Virus record (IMG/VR): IMGVR_UViG_3300017737_000029
Location: 1-36,005 of that record
Source: a virus
Length of the DNA: 36,005 nucleotides
Reading direction: 5' to 3' (one strand)
Part shown: positions 30,353 to 36,005 of the stretch, piece by piece
Layout of the letters: each line of letters begins with the position of its first letter
Position numbering within the stretch: position 1 is the first letter of the stretch
Notes under the pieces: model-generated
What the model was told of the DNA's origin: nothing
The model's database searches: none
What the model saw: the letters and a program-made list of their open reading frames with translations, nothing else
Program-made: the position numbers and the translations under genes

Positions 30353-30536
30353 CTTTAACCAACCACAGGAAAGACCAGGGATTGATGACAATTTTAAGAA
30401 GTTTGCAGTTCAGATACAACTAGATAATATATGCAGAATATTGGGTGGCGAAGCAACTCATTATATTTGCACCGATAAAAAGACTCAACATCAAAAATTT
30501 GTAATTACCTACGATCGTAAGGAGAAACAATCATGA
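30345..30536 (+). CDS. Hypothetical protein (63 aa)
   Basis: Overlaps the gene before by 8 bases and the gene after by 4. It has FKKFAVQIQLDNICRILGGE and a strand-like C terminus (FVITYDRKEKQ). No family was recognised. Confidence 0.58.
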   Translation: MDDFNQPQERPGIDDNFKKFAVQIQLDNICRILGGEATHYICTDKKTQHQKFVITYDRKEKQS

Positions 30537-30775
30537 TCCCTCAGACCGCTGTAATCTATTCAAATGGAAGTCAAGAATGTGAAAGGGCAGCACAACTGCT
30601 ACTATCACTAGATGGCGAATATCTCGAATATCGCCTAAATCAGCATTTTACGCAAAAATCGTTTGAAAACGAATTTGGTCAAAAAGCAGAATACCCACAA
30701 ATCGCACTTGGAGCGCAACATGTGGGTAATTTGAAAGATTTGCTACATGTAGCAAAAGAGAAAGGACTTATCTAA
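30533..30775 (+). CDS. Glutaredoxin-fold protein with degenerate active site (80 aa)
   Basis: The sequence aligns with the glutaredoxin at 22689 over its length: IYSNGSQECERAA replaces YTRPGCPFCTK, LNQHFTQKSFENEF parallels LNVNFTRDQFYKEF, EYPQIALG parallels TFPQVLIN, and HVGNLKDLL replaces the GGCTETVK glutathione motif. Only one active-site Cys remains, so it cannot work as a dithiol reductase. It may bind a partner or cofactor, or be a monothiol form. It is the last plus-strand gene before the minus-strand pair. Confidence 0.65.
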   Translation: MIPQTAVIYSNGSQECERAAQLLLSLDGEYLEYRLNQHFTQKSFENEFGQKAEYPQIALGAQHVGNLKDLLHVAKEKGLI

Positions 30776-31728
30776 TATCCACCACCACCGCTGTAGGACG
30801 ATCCTGAGGACTGTTGACCACTAGATGATCCAGCAGACCCATACTGATTAGTTTCAGTTGTATCCATTTGTCCTGCCTGCTCAATAGTTGCACTGCTAGT
30901 TCCTGTAGAGACGCTAACTGAAACAACGGTGCTACCATCAGCAAGTACATCACCTTCAGAGATAGTAGGATCGGAAGATCCGAAACTTCTGGAGGTGTAT
31001 TCTGCTGAAGAGGCAAATTGAATTGAAGGTATTTGTCCCACAAGAGTCTCATACGTGGGTTTGACATTGGTAAATGCCTCTGCAACAGCTGCTGCAGTCT
31101 TCTTAATACCTGTAGCAGGATCAACTTCATTAGAAGGAAGGTATTCAACCAATTTCTCAAATTCTTCAACAAATGCATCGATATATTGAGGTTTGAGTAG
31201 GTGTATACCTCTCTTATAGTCATTTAATGCCAATTCATAGTCATAGTTGGACACAGGTCTAACTAACTCTTCTTTGGGGATAAGTGTGCCATCAGGACGT
31301 GAGTATTCAAAGTCTTGAGCAACCTCAAATCCATCTCTAAGGATTACATCACCCCTTGTGCTTTTAATCTCTTGTGTTACCCAGTGGTGAATGCTTTCTA
31401 CGTGTTTCGCACCGTATTTACGAACCATATATGCATACATCTCCTGCTCAGTCATAGGCCATTCATCATATACGTTGATGATGTTATTAGTGAGTAGCAC
31501 GACCCAATCATATTCAACGTTACCATATACCCTATCAGCAATCTGATCGGGTCTTTCGTTGTGTTGAATGATGTATTTTTCAAATCCAAGAATGATATCA
31601 CTTATATCATCTCGTATCTTAATACGACGGAATAGATTTTTTGCCTGGACGTAAGGATCATTATTACCTGTGCGATAACTAGATGTCCTTACGAATACGT
31701 CAGGTAAGTATGAGAAGTAATTTGACAT
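30772..31728 (-). CDS. 53: Baseplate wedge protein gp53 (318 aa)
   Basis: gp53 is a wedge component of the T4-type baseplate. The diagnostic N-terminal region is VKIRDDIS-type helix (RRIKIRDDISDIILGF), then the LysM-like block RPDQIADRVYGNVEYDWVVL followed by LTNNIINVYDEWPMTEQEMY. The first ~200 residues match the family. The C-terminal ~100 residues are Ser/Thr/Gly-rich low complexity ending in a GSSYSGGGGY tail, and look disordered. The stop (TAG on the minus strand) interlocks with the TAA of the upstream plus-strand gene. Its start overlaps the gp48 stop by one base. Confidence 0.88.
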   Translation of the reverse strand: MSNYFSYLPDVFVRTSSYRTGNNDPYVQAKNLFRRIKIRDDISDIILGFEKYIIQHNERPDQIADRVYGNVEYDWVVLLTNNIINVYDEWPMTEQEMYAYMVRKYGAKHVESIHHWVTQEIKSTRGDVILRDGFEVAQDFEYSRPDGTLIPKEELVRPVSNYDYELALNDYKRGIHLLKPQYIDAFVEEFEKLVEYLPSNEVDPATGIKKTAAAVAEAFTNVKPTYETLVGQIPSIQFASSAEYTSRSFGSSDPTISEGDVLADGSTVVSVSVSTGTSSATIEQAGQMDTTETNQYGSAGSSSGQQSSGSSYSGGGGY

Positions 31729-32657
31729 TATTCGTCCTTGAAGTCCTCGCGAGTACGGTATTTGGTCTCTTGGAAAGTGAGAGACATGTTATAGACGGCA
31801 AAACCGAAGTCTTTATTTTCCAGTCCAGGCGTATGGGTGCGAATTGCAGTTGAATCGCCAAAGTCAACGCTCATGTCCTGTAACACCATTTTGTGAGGAA
31901 AGCGTAGTAGGGCATTCATATACCCACCTGACCTTTTTCCTTTACCTAGTTTTTCATCGTCACCACTTGATTCATACCTAACAATCTCTGCCTTGAACTT
32001 GTCAGGGATGAGCAACCAGTCGTTTCCTTCTTTCGCTGGGTGCATAGATTGTCTAAGACAACTAATGATCTCATAGATCGTCTGCACATCTGCAGCACTC
32101 TTAGGCACGAAACTAAACTTAAAACTATGAGAGATAAATCCGACACCTTTGAAGAGCATCTCTTCATAAGGGTTGAATACTTTACCTTGCGTTAGTTGGG
32201 AAAGATCGTTAGAATCAATGTTGAATCCATAAGGTGACACTTCACCCACCACCGTGTTGATTGCGGTAGCACCAATCTTAAATCCTAGAGCAGGTTTTGC
32301 TGCTTTTGCCGCCGCTGAAACATTGTCACCGATATTATCAAGAGATCCACCACTACCAACCACGTCAGCAGCAGCACCGATTACGGCATTACCAACTGCA
32401 CCAAGGTTCTTACCTTCATACTTAGCAGAATACCTCTCATTCAAACCAGGAGGGAGGTATAAGTAAAGTTGCTTATATCCTTCACCACTACCTTTATCAG
32501 ATCCTTGAGATCTCTTTTTGTGTTTATAAATATTTAACTTAAGGTAGTCTACAACTTCTGTAGGATACGAGGCTTTGTCTCTTACAGACGCCCTGCTACT
32601 ACTTGATGTGCCCATAGGTTTGACCCTAGGGAATACTAACAAATTTGACTTCGGCAT
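31728..32657 (-). CDS. 48: Baseplate tail-tube cap protein gp48 (309 aa)
   Basis: gp48 caps the baseplate hub and starts tail-tube polymerisation. The core is recognisable by NPYEEMLFKGVGFISHSFKF and then DVQTIYEIISCLRQSMHPA, with a C-terminal ALLRFPHKMVLQDMSVDFGD and MSLTFQETKYRTREDF. This is the tail-tube-like fold of gp48/gp54. The Gly/Ala-rich region at about residues 80-150 may be flexible. It is transcribed on the minus strand with gp53. Its ATG (CAT at 32655-32657) overlaps the ATG of gp4 on the other strand. Confidence 0.85.
   Translation of the reverse strand: MPKSNLLVFPRVKPMGTSSSSRASVRDKASYPTEVVDYLKLNIYKHKKRSQGSDKGSGEGYKQLYLYLPPGLNERYSAKYEGKNLGAVGNAVIGAAADVVGSGGSLDNIGDNVSAAAKAAKPALGFKIGATAINTVVGEVSPYGFNIDSNDLSQLTQGKVFNPYEEMLFKGVGFISHSFKFSFVPKSAADVQTIYEIISCLRQSMHPAKEGNDWLLIPDKFKAEIVRYESSGDDEKLGKGKRSGGYMNALLRFPHKMVLQDMSVDFGDSTAIRTHTPGLENKDFGFAVYNMSLTFQETKYRTREDFKDE
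32525..32532 (+). promoter_or_regulatory. Late promoter for gp4, located inside gp48
   Basis: TATAAATA (perfect T4 late box) on the plus strand, 124 bases before the gp4 ATG. The transcript would start near 32538, inside the N-terminal coding part of gp48. Confidence 0.7.
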
Positions 32658-33090
32658 GAGTTATTCTGGCAAATACAGACCATCAAATAGACATAAGTAT
32701 AAGGGTGATCCCACTAATATTATTTATAGGAGTTTGTGGGAAAGAAAGTTTATGGTCTGGTGCGACAAAAATGTAAATGTAATGGAGTGGGGAAGTGAAG
32801 AGATCGTTATTCCATACATCAGTCCTGTTGATGGTCGGATTCACCGCTATTTTCCCGACTTCTACGTCAGAGCACGAACTAGAAACGGAGGGACTCAGAA
32901 ATTCATTATCGAAGTTAAACCGAAAGTCCAGTGTGCGCCCCCGAAGAGACCGAAGAGGCAGACTAAAAGATATATAACTGAAGTGAAAACTTACGGTGTC
33001 AACCAAGCAAAATGGAAGGCAGCAAGAGAATACTGTAAGGATCGTCGTATGGAATTCCTAATTCTCACAGAAAAAGAGTTAAACGTATGA
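32656..33090 (+). CDS. 4: Head completion nuclease-fold protein gp4 (144 aa)
   Basis: gp4 (T4 gp50/gp4) is needed to finish DNA-filled heads so that tails can join. The sequence follows T4 gp4 closely: YSGKYRPSNRHKYKGDPTN, YRSLWERKFMVWCDKN, WGSEEIVIPYISP, HRYFPDFYVR and FIIEVKPK. The PDFYVR and IEVKPK elements are the Asp and E-x-K of a PD-(D/E)XK nuclease fold. The end has VNQAKWKAAREYCKDRRMEF. ATG 32656 matches the T4 start; a 27-residue upstream extension would read across the gp48 start and is rejected. Confidence 0.93.
   Translation: MSYSGKYRPSNRHKYKGDPTNIIYRSLWERKFMVWCDKNVNVMEWGSEEIVIPYISPVDGRIHRYFPDFYVRARTRNGGTQKFIIEVKPKVQCAPPKRPKRQTKRYITEVKTYGVNQAKWKAAREYCKDRRMEFLILTEKELNV
32721..32728 (-). 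promoter_or_regulatory. Late promoter for gp48-gp53, located inside gp4
   Basis: TATAAATA on the minus strand (TATTTATA on plus), 63 bases upstream of the gp48 ATG and within codons 22-25 of gp4. The transcript would start near 32715. Confidence 0.7.
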
Positions 33091-33557
33091 GCATCTTCAC
33101 TGATGTTAAGGATCTTGCAGAAGGCAAGTCACAATCTAAAGAGTGGTATCGCTCTCAACTGCAATATGGTATGGAACCCTATGAGGGCACCTTTGCAGTT
33201 GGTGACATCATCTTTTTTGCATATTCTGCATCAACTGAGAAATTGTCATTTTATGACAGATTCCCCATGGTGCAAATATCCGATCTGGATAAACGTAACA
33301 TGCAATTCTCAGGTGGTAACTTACATTATCTACAACCATCAGCAAGAAGGACAATCGCTGCACAGTGGTCTATGGGCAGTCCCGCATTTCCTGCCCGTTG
33401 CTATCATAAATACTTTATGTCAAATGCTACCAACATTTACACTGTTAAACCGATTGATCTGCAGGATATGACTCCATTGCCTATCGAGCAATTCTTATTT
33501 AATGCAGCAGGTCGCTGGATCGAAGTCCCTAGCAGTCACATCTGGAGTCGAGTTTAA
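33087..33557 (+). CDS. Conserved T4-like neck/baseplate-region protein (156 aa)
   Basis: Starts in an ATGA overlap with gp4 and ends in a TAATG overlap with the next gene. It has KEWYRSQLQYGMEPYEG, VGDIIFFAYSA, FYDRFPMVQISDL and NLHYLQPSARR segments, a pattern that recurs next to gp2/gp4 in many T4-like marine phages, where it is left as unknown or called DNA-end-protector-like. It is small for gp2. A virion or assembly role is inferred from its position. Confidence 0.6.
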   Translation: MSIFTDVKDLAEGKSQSKEWYRSQLQYGMEPYEGTFAVGDIIFFAYSASTEKLSFYDRFPMVQISDLDKRNMQFSGGNLHYLQPSARRTIAAQWSMGSPAFPARCYHKYFMSNATNIYTVKPIDLQDMTPLPIEQFLFNAAGRWIEVPSSHIWSRV

Positions 33558-34309
33558 TGAGTTACAGAAATCCCAATAGTTTTCTCCGATTTGCTGATCT
33601 AGTCGCAAGTGGCGAGAAAGATATTGCAAAGTCGAATCTATTCTCGGTGGAGATTACTCTCCCCGTAATGATGTATGCTACTGGAACACAACCCGATTTC
33701 AAAGAGCATTACGAATCTATCAACTATTTTGCTGACAGTGTAACTATCCCTGCTAGAAGGATTAAGACACAATCAATCAAGACTGTTGGTATGCCATATG
33801 ACTATGCATACGGTCAGCAGAAGCAAGAAGTCCGAATGTCCTTTATTATGACAAAGGACATGTATCATCGCCAATTCTTTGAGAATTGGATGAATATGAC
33901 TGCTAATGATGCTGAAAATAGAGTATCATTCTATGATGAGTATACATCAAGCATTCAGATCCTGAAATGGGAGAATGGTGCTAACGTTGTATATAAAGGT
34001 AGAGCTAATAATGGTGCTGGAAAACCAGTTAAATTTGAGCAGAGGATGAATAGATCCACTGCAGTCTGGCAGATGTATGGTGCATATCCATTTGACATCT
34101 CAGCAATGACTCTTAATAATGGACCAGCAGATCTGCTGAAGATTGATGTTGACTTCAAATATGAGAGATTTAGATTTGACACAACTGCAGAGGATGTGCT
34201 GTCATTCAAAGCTAGTGCCAATGATAAAGTCATTCGCGATTTTGATAAAGTATTCAGTCGCTTAGGATTCTCCAACGATCAGATAGATTCGTCGTTCTTT
34301 GGCACCTAA
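33557..34309 (+). CDS. Tail-tube/baseplate protein of the gp19/gp54 type (250 aa)
   Basis: The sequence has tube-protein features: NLFSVEITLPVMM, then DSVTIPARRIKTQ, QKQEVRMSFIMTKD, FENWMNMTANDAENRVSFY and YGAYPFDISAMTLNNGPAD, which match the two-sheet fold shared by tail tube gp19 and baseplate tube initiator gp54. The position in the baseplate cluster makes a gp54-like initiator more likely than the major tube protein, which is usually elsewhere. The last stop codon overlaps a CTAAATA late box. Confidence 0.7.
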   Translation: MSYRNPNSFLRFADLVASGEKDIAKSNLFSVEITLPVMMYATGTQPDFKEHYESINYFADSVTIPARRIKTQSIKTVGMPYDYAYGQQKQEVRMSFIMTKDMYHRQFFENWMNMTANDAENRVSFYDEYTSSIQILKWENGANVVYKGRANNGAGKPVKFEQRMNRSTAVWQMYGAYPFDISAMTLNNGPADLLKIDVDFKYERFRFDTTAEDVLSFKASANDKVIRDFDKVFSRLGFSNDQIDSSFFGT

Positions 34310-34312
34310 ATA
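34306..34312 (+). promoter_or_regulatory. Late promoter box before gp26
   Basis: CTAAATA, 22 bases before the gp26 ATG. It contains the TAA stop of the preceding gene, so stop codon and promoter share bases. Confidence 0.65.
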
Positions 34313-34334
34313 AATTTAATAGTTATGGAGCATT

Positions 34335-35039
34335 ATGCCTTTACCTAAGCTCGCTATCCCCGAGTATGATTTGACACTGCCTATTACTGGCACTAAAATC
34401 ACATATAGACCTTTCCTCGTTAAGGAGGAAAAACTGCTGTATCTCGCTATGGAGTCGCAAGACGACAAGCAGATGATCAAGGCAGTTAAGACCATCATCA
34501 AAAACTGCACCAACCTGAAAGGTAAGGTTGAAGATCTCGCAACATTCGAGATCGAATACATCTTCCTTCGCATTCGTGCTACTGCTGTTGGTGAAGCAAG
34601 TGAATTCAAAATCACCTGCCCTGATGATAATGAGACTCAAGTAGAAGTGATGGTCCCTCTAAATCAAGTTGAGGTGGTTATTCCTGCAGAACATGAGAAG
34701 AAAATGCTTCTCGATGATAATGTAGGTATTGTTATGAAGTATCCGTCGATTGATGTATTCATCAGTCAAAATATGTCGGAGGATCCTAATATCGAGGATA
34801 TCTTCGAGTTGGCAGCAGGGTGTATTGAAAGTGTTTACGATAAGGAAGAGGTCTATGACAGCTTCACTAAGAAAGAAGCACTTGAATTCTTGGAAGACTT
34901 GAATTCCGAGCAGTTTGCTAAAGTCCAGAAATTCTTTGAGACTATGCCCAAACTGTCATACACACTTGAAGTTGTTAACCCCAACACTAAAGTCGTATCC
35001 GATGTTGTGCTTGAAGGACTAGCGAGTTTTTTCGCATAG
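34335..35039 (+). CDS. 26: Baseplate hub assembly protein gp26 (234 aa)
   Basis: Matches the T4-like gp26 family: LPKLAIPEYDLTLP followed by KITYRPFLVKEEKLLYLAME, then DDKQMIKAVKTIIKNCT, a FLRIRATAVGEASEFKITC block and a long acidic helical C terminus. It helps build the baseplate hub. The zero-frame stop (35037-35039) comes only two codons after a T-TTT-TTC slippery heptamer (35027-35033), and the -1 frame continues for 65 codons as a gp51-like sequence. It is therefore best read as one gene with two products. Confidence 0.85.
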   Translation: MPLPKLAIPEYDLTLPITGTKITYRPFLVKEEKLLYLAMESQDDKQMIKAVKTIIKNCTNLKGKVEDLATFEIEYIFLRIRATAVGEASEFKITCPDDNETQVEVMVPLNQVEVVIPAEHEKKMLLDDNVGIVMKYPSIDVFISQNMSEDPNIEDIFELAAGCIESVYDKEEVYDSFTKKEALEFLEDLNSEQFAKVQKFFETMPKLSYTLEVVNPNTKVVSDVVLEGLASFFA

Positions 35040-35230
35040 CCCTACTGCACGATAGTCTTGAAAACTACTATAAGACAAACTTTGCCTTGATGCAGCACCA
35101 CAAGTATTCGCTAACAGAATTAGAGAATATGATACCGTGGGAACGTGATGTATATGTGAATCTTCTCCTCGCACACATTGCTGAGGAAGAAAGAAGACAA
35201 AACCAAGATCAGTCACGCATGTCCCTCTAA
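35027..35230 (+). CDS. 51: gp51-like hub assembly domain, reached by -1 frameshift
   Basis: In the -1 frame after T-TTT-TTC, the sequence reads RIALLHDSLENYYKTNFALM followed by QHHKYSLTELENMIPWERD and VYVNLLLAHIAEEERRQNQD, which fits the conserved end of T4 gp51 (hub assembly catalyst). There is no ATG until 35089, which is inside the conserved block, so it is most likely expressed as a gp26-gp51 fusion of about 298 residues. A possible downstream stem (GTCTT...AAGAC) could stimulate the shift but is weak. Internal initiation at 35089 would give only a fragment. Confidence 0.7.
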   Translation, partial: FFRIALLHDSLENYYKTNFALMQHHKYSLTELENMIPWERDVYVNLLLAHIAEEERRQNQDQSRMSL

Positions 35231-36005
35231 TGGCAGCAATCCGCAGTTTCATAAAAATTCAACCGATAACTGGTAAGTCAGGTATCGCTCAAAACATGGA
35301 TCAGGTGCGTAAGGGCATCAATCGCATGGGGAGCGTGACGGATGGCATTGCCAAGAGTTTTTATGATACTACTGAGCTTCTAAAGTTTGAGAAAGAGTAT
35401 CTTACAGACACTTCCAAGACAGAAGTCACGACGATTAAGAGGAAAGATAAGAAGGATAAGACCAAGTGGACTACATCCATGCGGGATTTCCGAAGAACTT
35501 TCCGAAAAAAGAAACGTGGTAAATTAGAAGACGAAGCAGAGAAGGGCGTAGAAGAAGGCAAAGAGGAAGGTAGGAAGGCAGTTGAGAAGCAGAAACCCAA
35601 GTTAAATATGCTTGGTGGACTTTTCAATGGTCTATTCAAAGTCTTCAAATATATGATTATATTTGGAGCATTAAACTGGTTAAGTAACCCCAAGAATGCT
35701 GAGAGTGCCGTAAAGGTATTCAAGATACTATTCACGATAGGTAAGTTTGCATTCAAAGTTACTAAATTTGGGGTTGGTCTGCTCCTTGATGGACTGACTA
35801 ATGTAATTGGTAATTTTAAGGAAGAAGGTCCGATCAGACGTGCATTCCGAGGCATACTCGGAGTCGTGCAACTGATGGGTGGTCTTGCTGCGCTTAGGAC
35901 AGCACAGTATCTGATCATGCCTTGGAAGTTGATGAAGGACGTTAATCGTCTGAGAATGATCTTCAACATGTCCAACCAGCAGTCTGCAGAGCAGGATGCT
36001 AACCA
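35230..36005 (+). CDS. Probable tail tape-measure/baseplate hub protein (3' partial)
   Basis: ATG 35230 overlaps the gp51-frame TAA. The 258 visible residues run open to the window end. Order: a short N-terminal region, a highly charged segment (~residues 78-135, with many Lys/Glu, KKRGKLEDEAEKGVEEGKEE), then hydrophobic segments (GGLFNGLFKVFKYMIIFGAL and FKILFTIGKFAFKVTKFGV) and VVQLMGGLAALRTAQYLIMP. Alternating coiled-coil-like and membrane-like segments are typical of tape-measure proteins, and the location after gp51 supports a gp29-type role. The match to a specific family cannot be confirmed from this part. Confidence 0.55.
   Translation, partial: MAAIRSFIKIQPITGKSGIAQNMDQVRKGINRMGSVTDGIAKSFYDTTELLKFEKEYLTDTSKTEVTTIKRKDKKDKTKWTTSMRDFRRTFRKKKRGKLEDEAEKGVEEGKEEGRKAVEKQKPKLNMLGGLFNGLFKVFKYMIIFGALNWLSNPKNAESAVKVFKILFTIGKFAFKVTKFGVGLLLDGLTNVIGNFKEEGPIRRAFRGILGVVQLMGGLAALRTAQYLIMPWKLMKDVNRLRMIFNMSNQQSAEQDAN

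Noticed and set aside
32575-32655. 27-residue N-terminal extension of gp4
   Set aside because: ATG 32656 aligns with the T4 gp4 start (YSGK), and the extension would be antisense to the gp48 N terminus with no family similarity.
35361-35975. 204-residue minus-strand open frame
   Set aside because: It is the shadow of the tape-measure-like gene on the plus strand; composition (Ser/Leu/Pro-rich, no motifs) fits an antisense frame.
1-36005. CRISPR array, insertion sequence, integrase or attachment site
   Set aside because: No regularly spaced direct repeats, transposase or integrase motifs were seen; the content fits a lytic myovirus.

Overview
The window is a stretch of a T4-like myovirus that infects marine cyanobacteria, most likely a Synechococcus cyanomyovirus. 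The evidence is the combination of T4 core genes (primase gp61, nrdA/nrdB, gp32, gp33, gp53, gp48, gp4, gp26/gp51) with cyanophage-type host-derived genes (psbA, psbD, two hli genes, phoH, thyX, a DUF1825 gene, a DUF4278-like peptide). A flavin-dependent halogenase is also present; such a gene is known from cyanophage Syn10. Names rest on motif recognition only, because no search could be run.

Layout. 1-1837: the 3' end of an Ig-domain structural gene, two unknown genes and an XhlA-like coiled-coil/membrane protein. 1789-6591: primase gp61 and class Ia ribonucleotide reductase NrdA/NrdB. 6639-7140: a promoter, a probable glutamine-II ('Downstream-peptide') riboswitch, a 53-aa peptide, a DUF4278-like peptide and a terminator. 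7146-10555: small genes, a PD-(D/E)XK nuclease, two 2OG-Fe(II) oxygenases and tRNA-Arg(TCT). 10562-11129: two hli genes in an operon with its own promoter and terminator. 11135-13745: a lysozyme-like lipoprotein, small genes and the halogenase. 13742-16882: psbA, a small membrane protein, psbD and two small membrane or exported proteins. 16884-22091: a 1535-aa virion protein and two small genes. 22088-22668: a beta-barrel (porin-like) gene with a structured leader. 22689-27923: glutaredoxin, small genes, thyX, phoH, an MGME1-like nuclease, gp33 and a DUF1825 gene. 27984-30775: gp32, a His-rich exported protein, small genes and a degenerate glutaredoxin. 30772-32657: gp53 and gp48 on the minus strand. 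32656-36005: gp4, two structural genes, gp26 with a -1 frameshift into gp51, and the start of a probable tape-measure/hub gene.

How it works together. Nucleotide metabolism (RNR, ThyX, glutaredoxin), replication and recombination (gp61, gp32, nucleases), host photosynthesis takeover (D1, D2, HLI) and late morphogenesis lie in tightly packed operons, with most genes joined by ATGA, GTGA or TAATG overlaps. Host-type promoters (TTGACA-17-TATAGT) precede hli and psbA. T4-type late boxes (CTAAATA, TATAAATA) precede structural genes, and several sites combine both kinds. No stretch longer than 300 bases lacks a gene.
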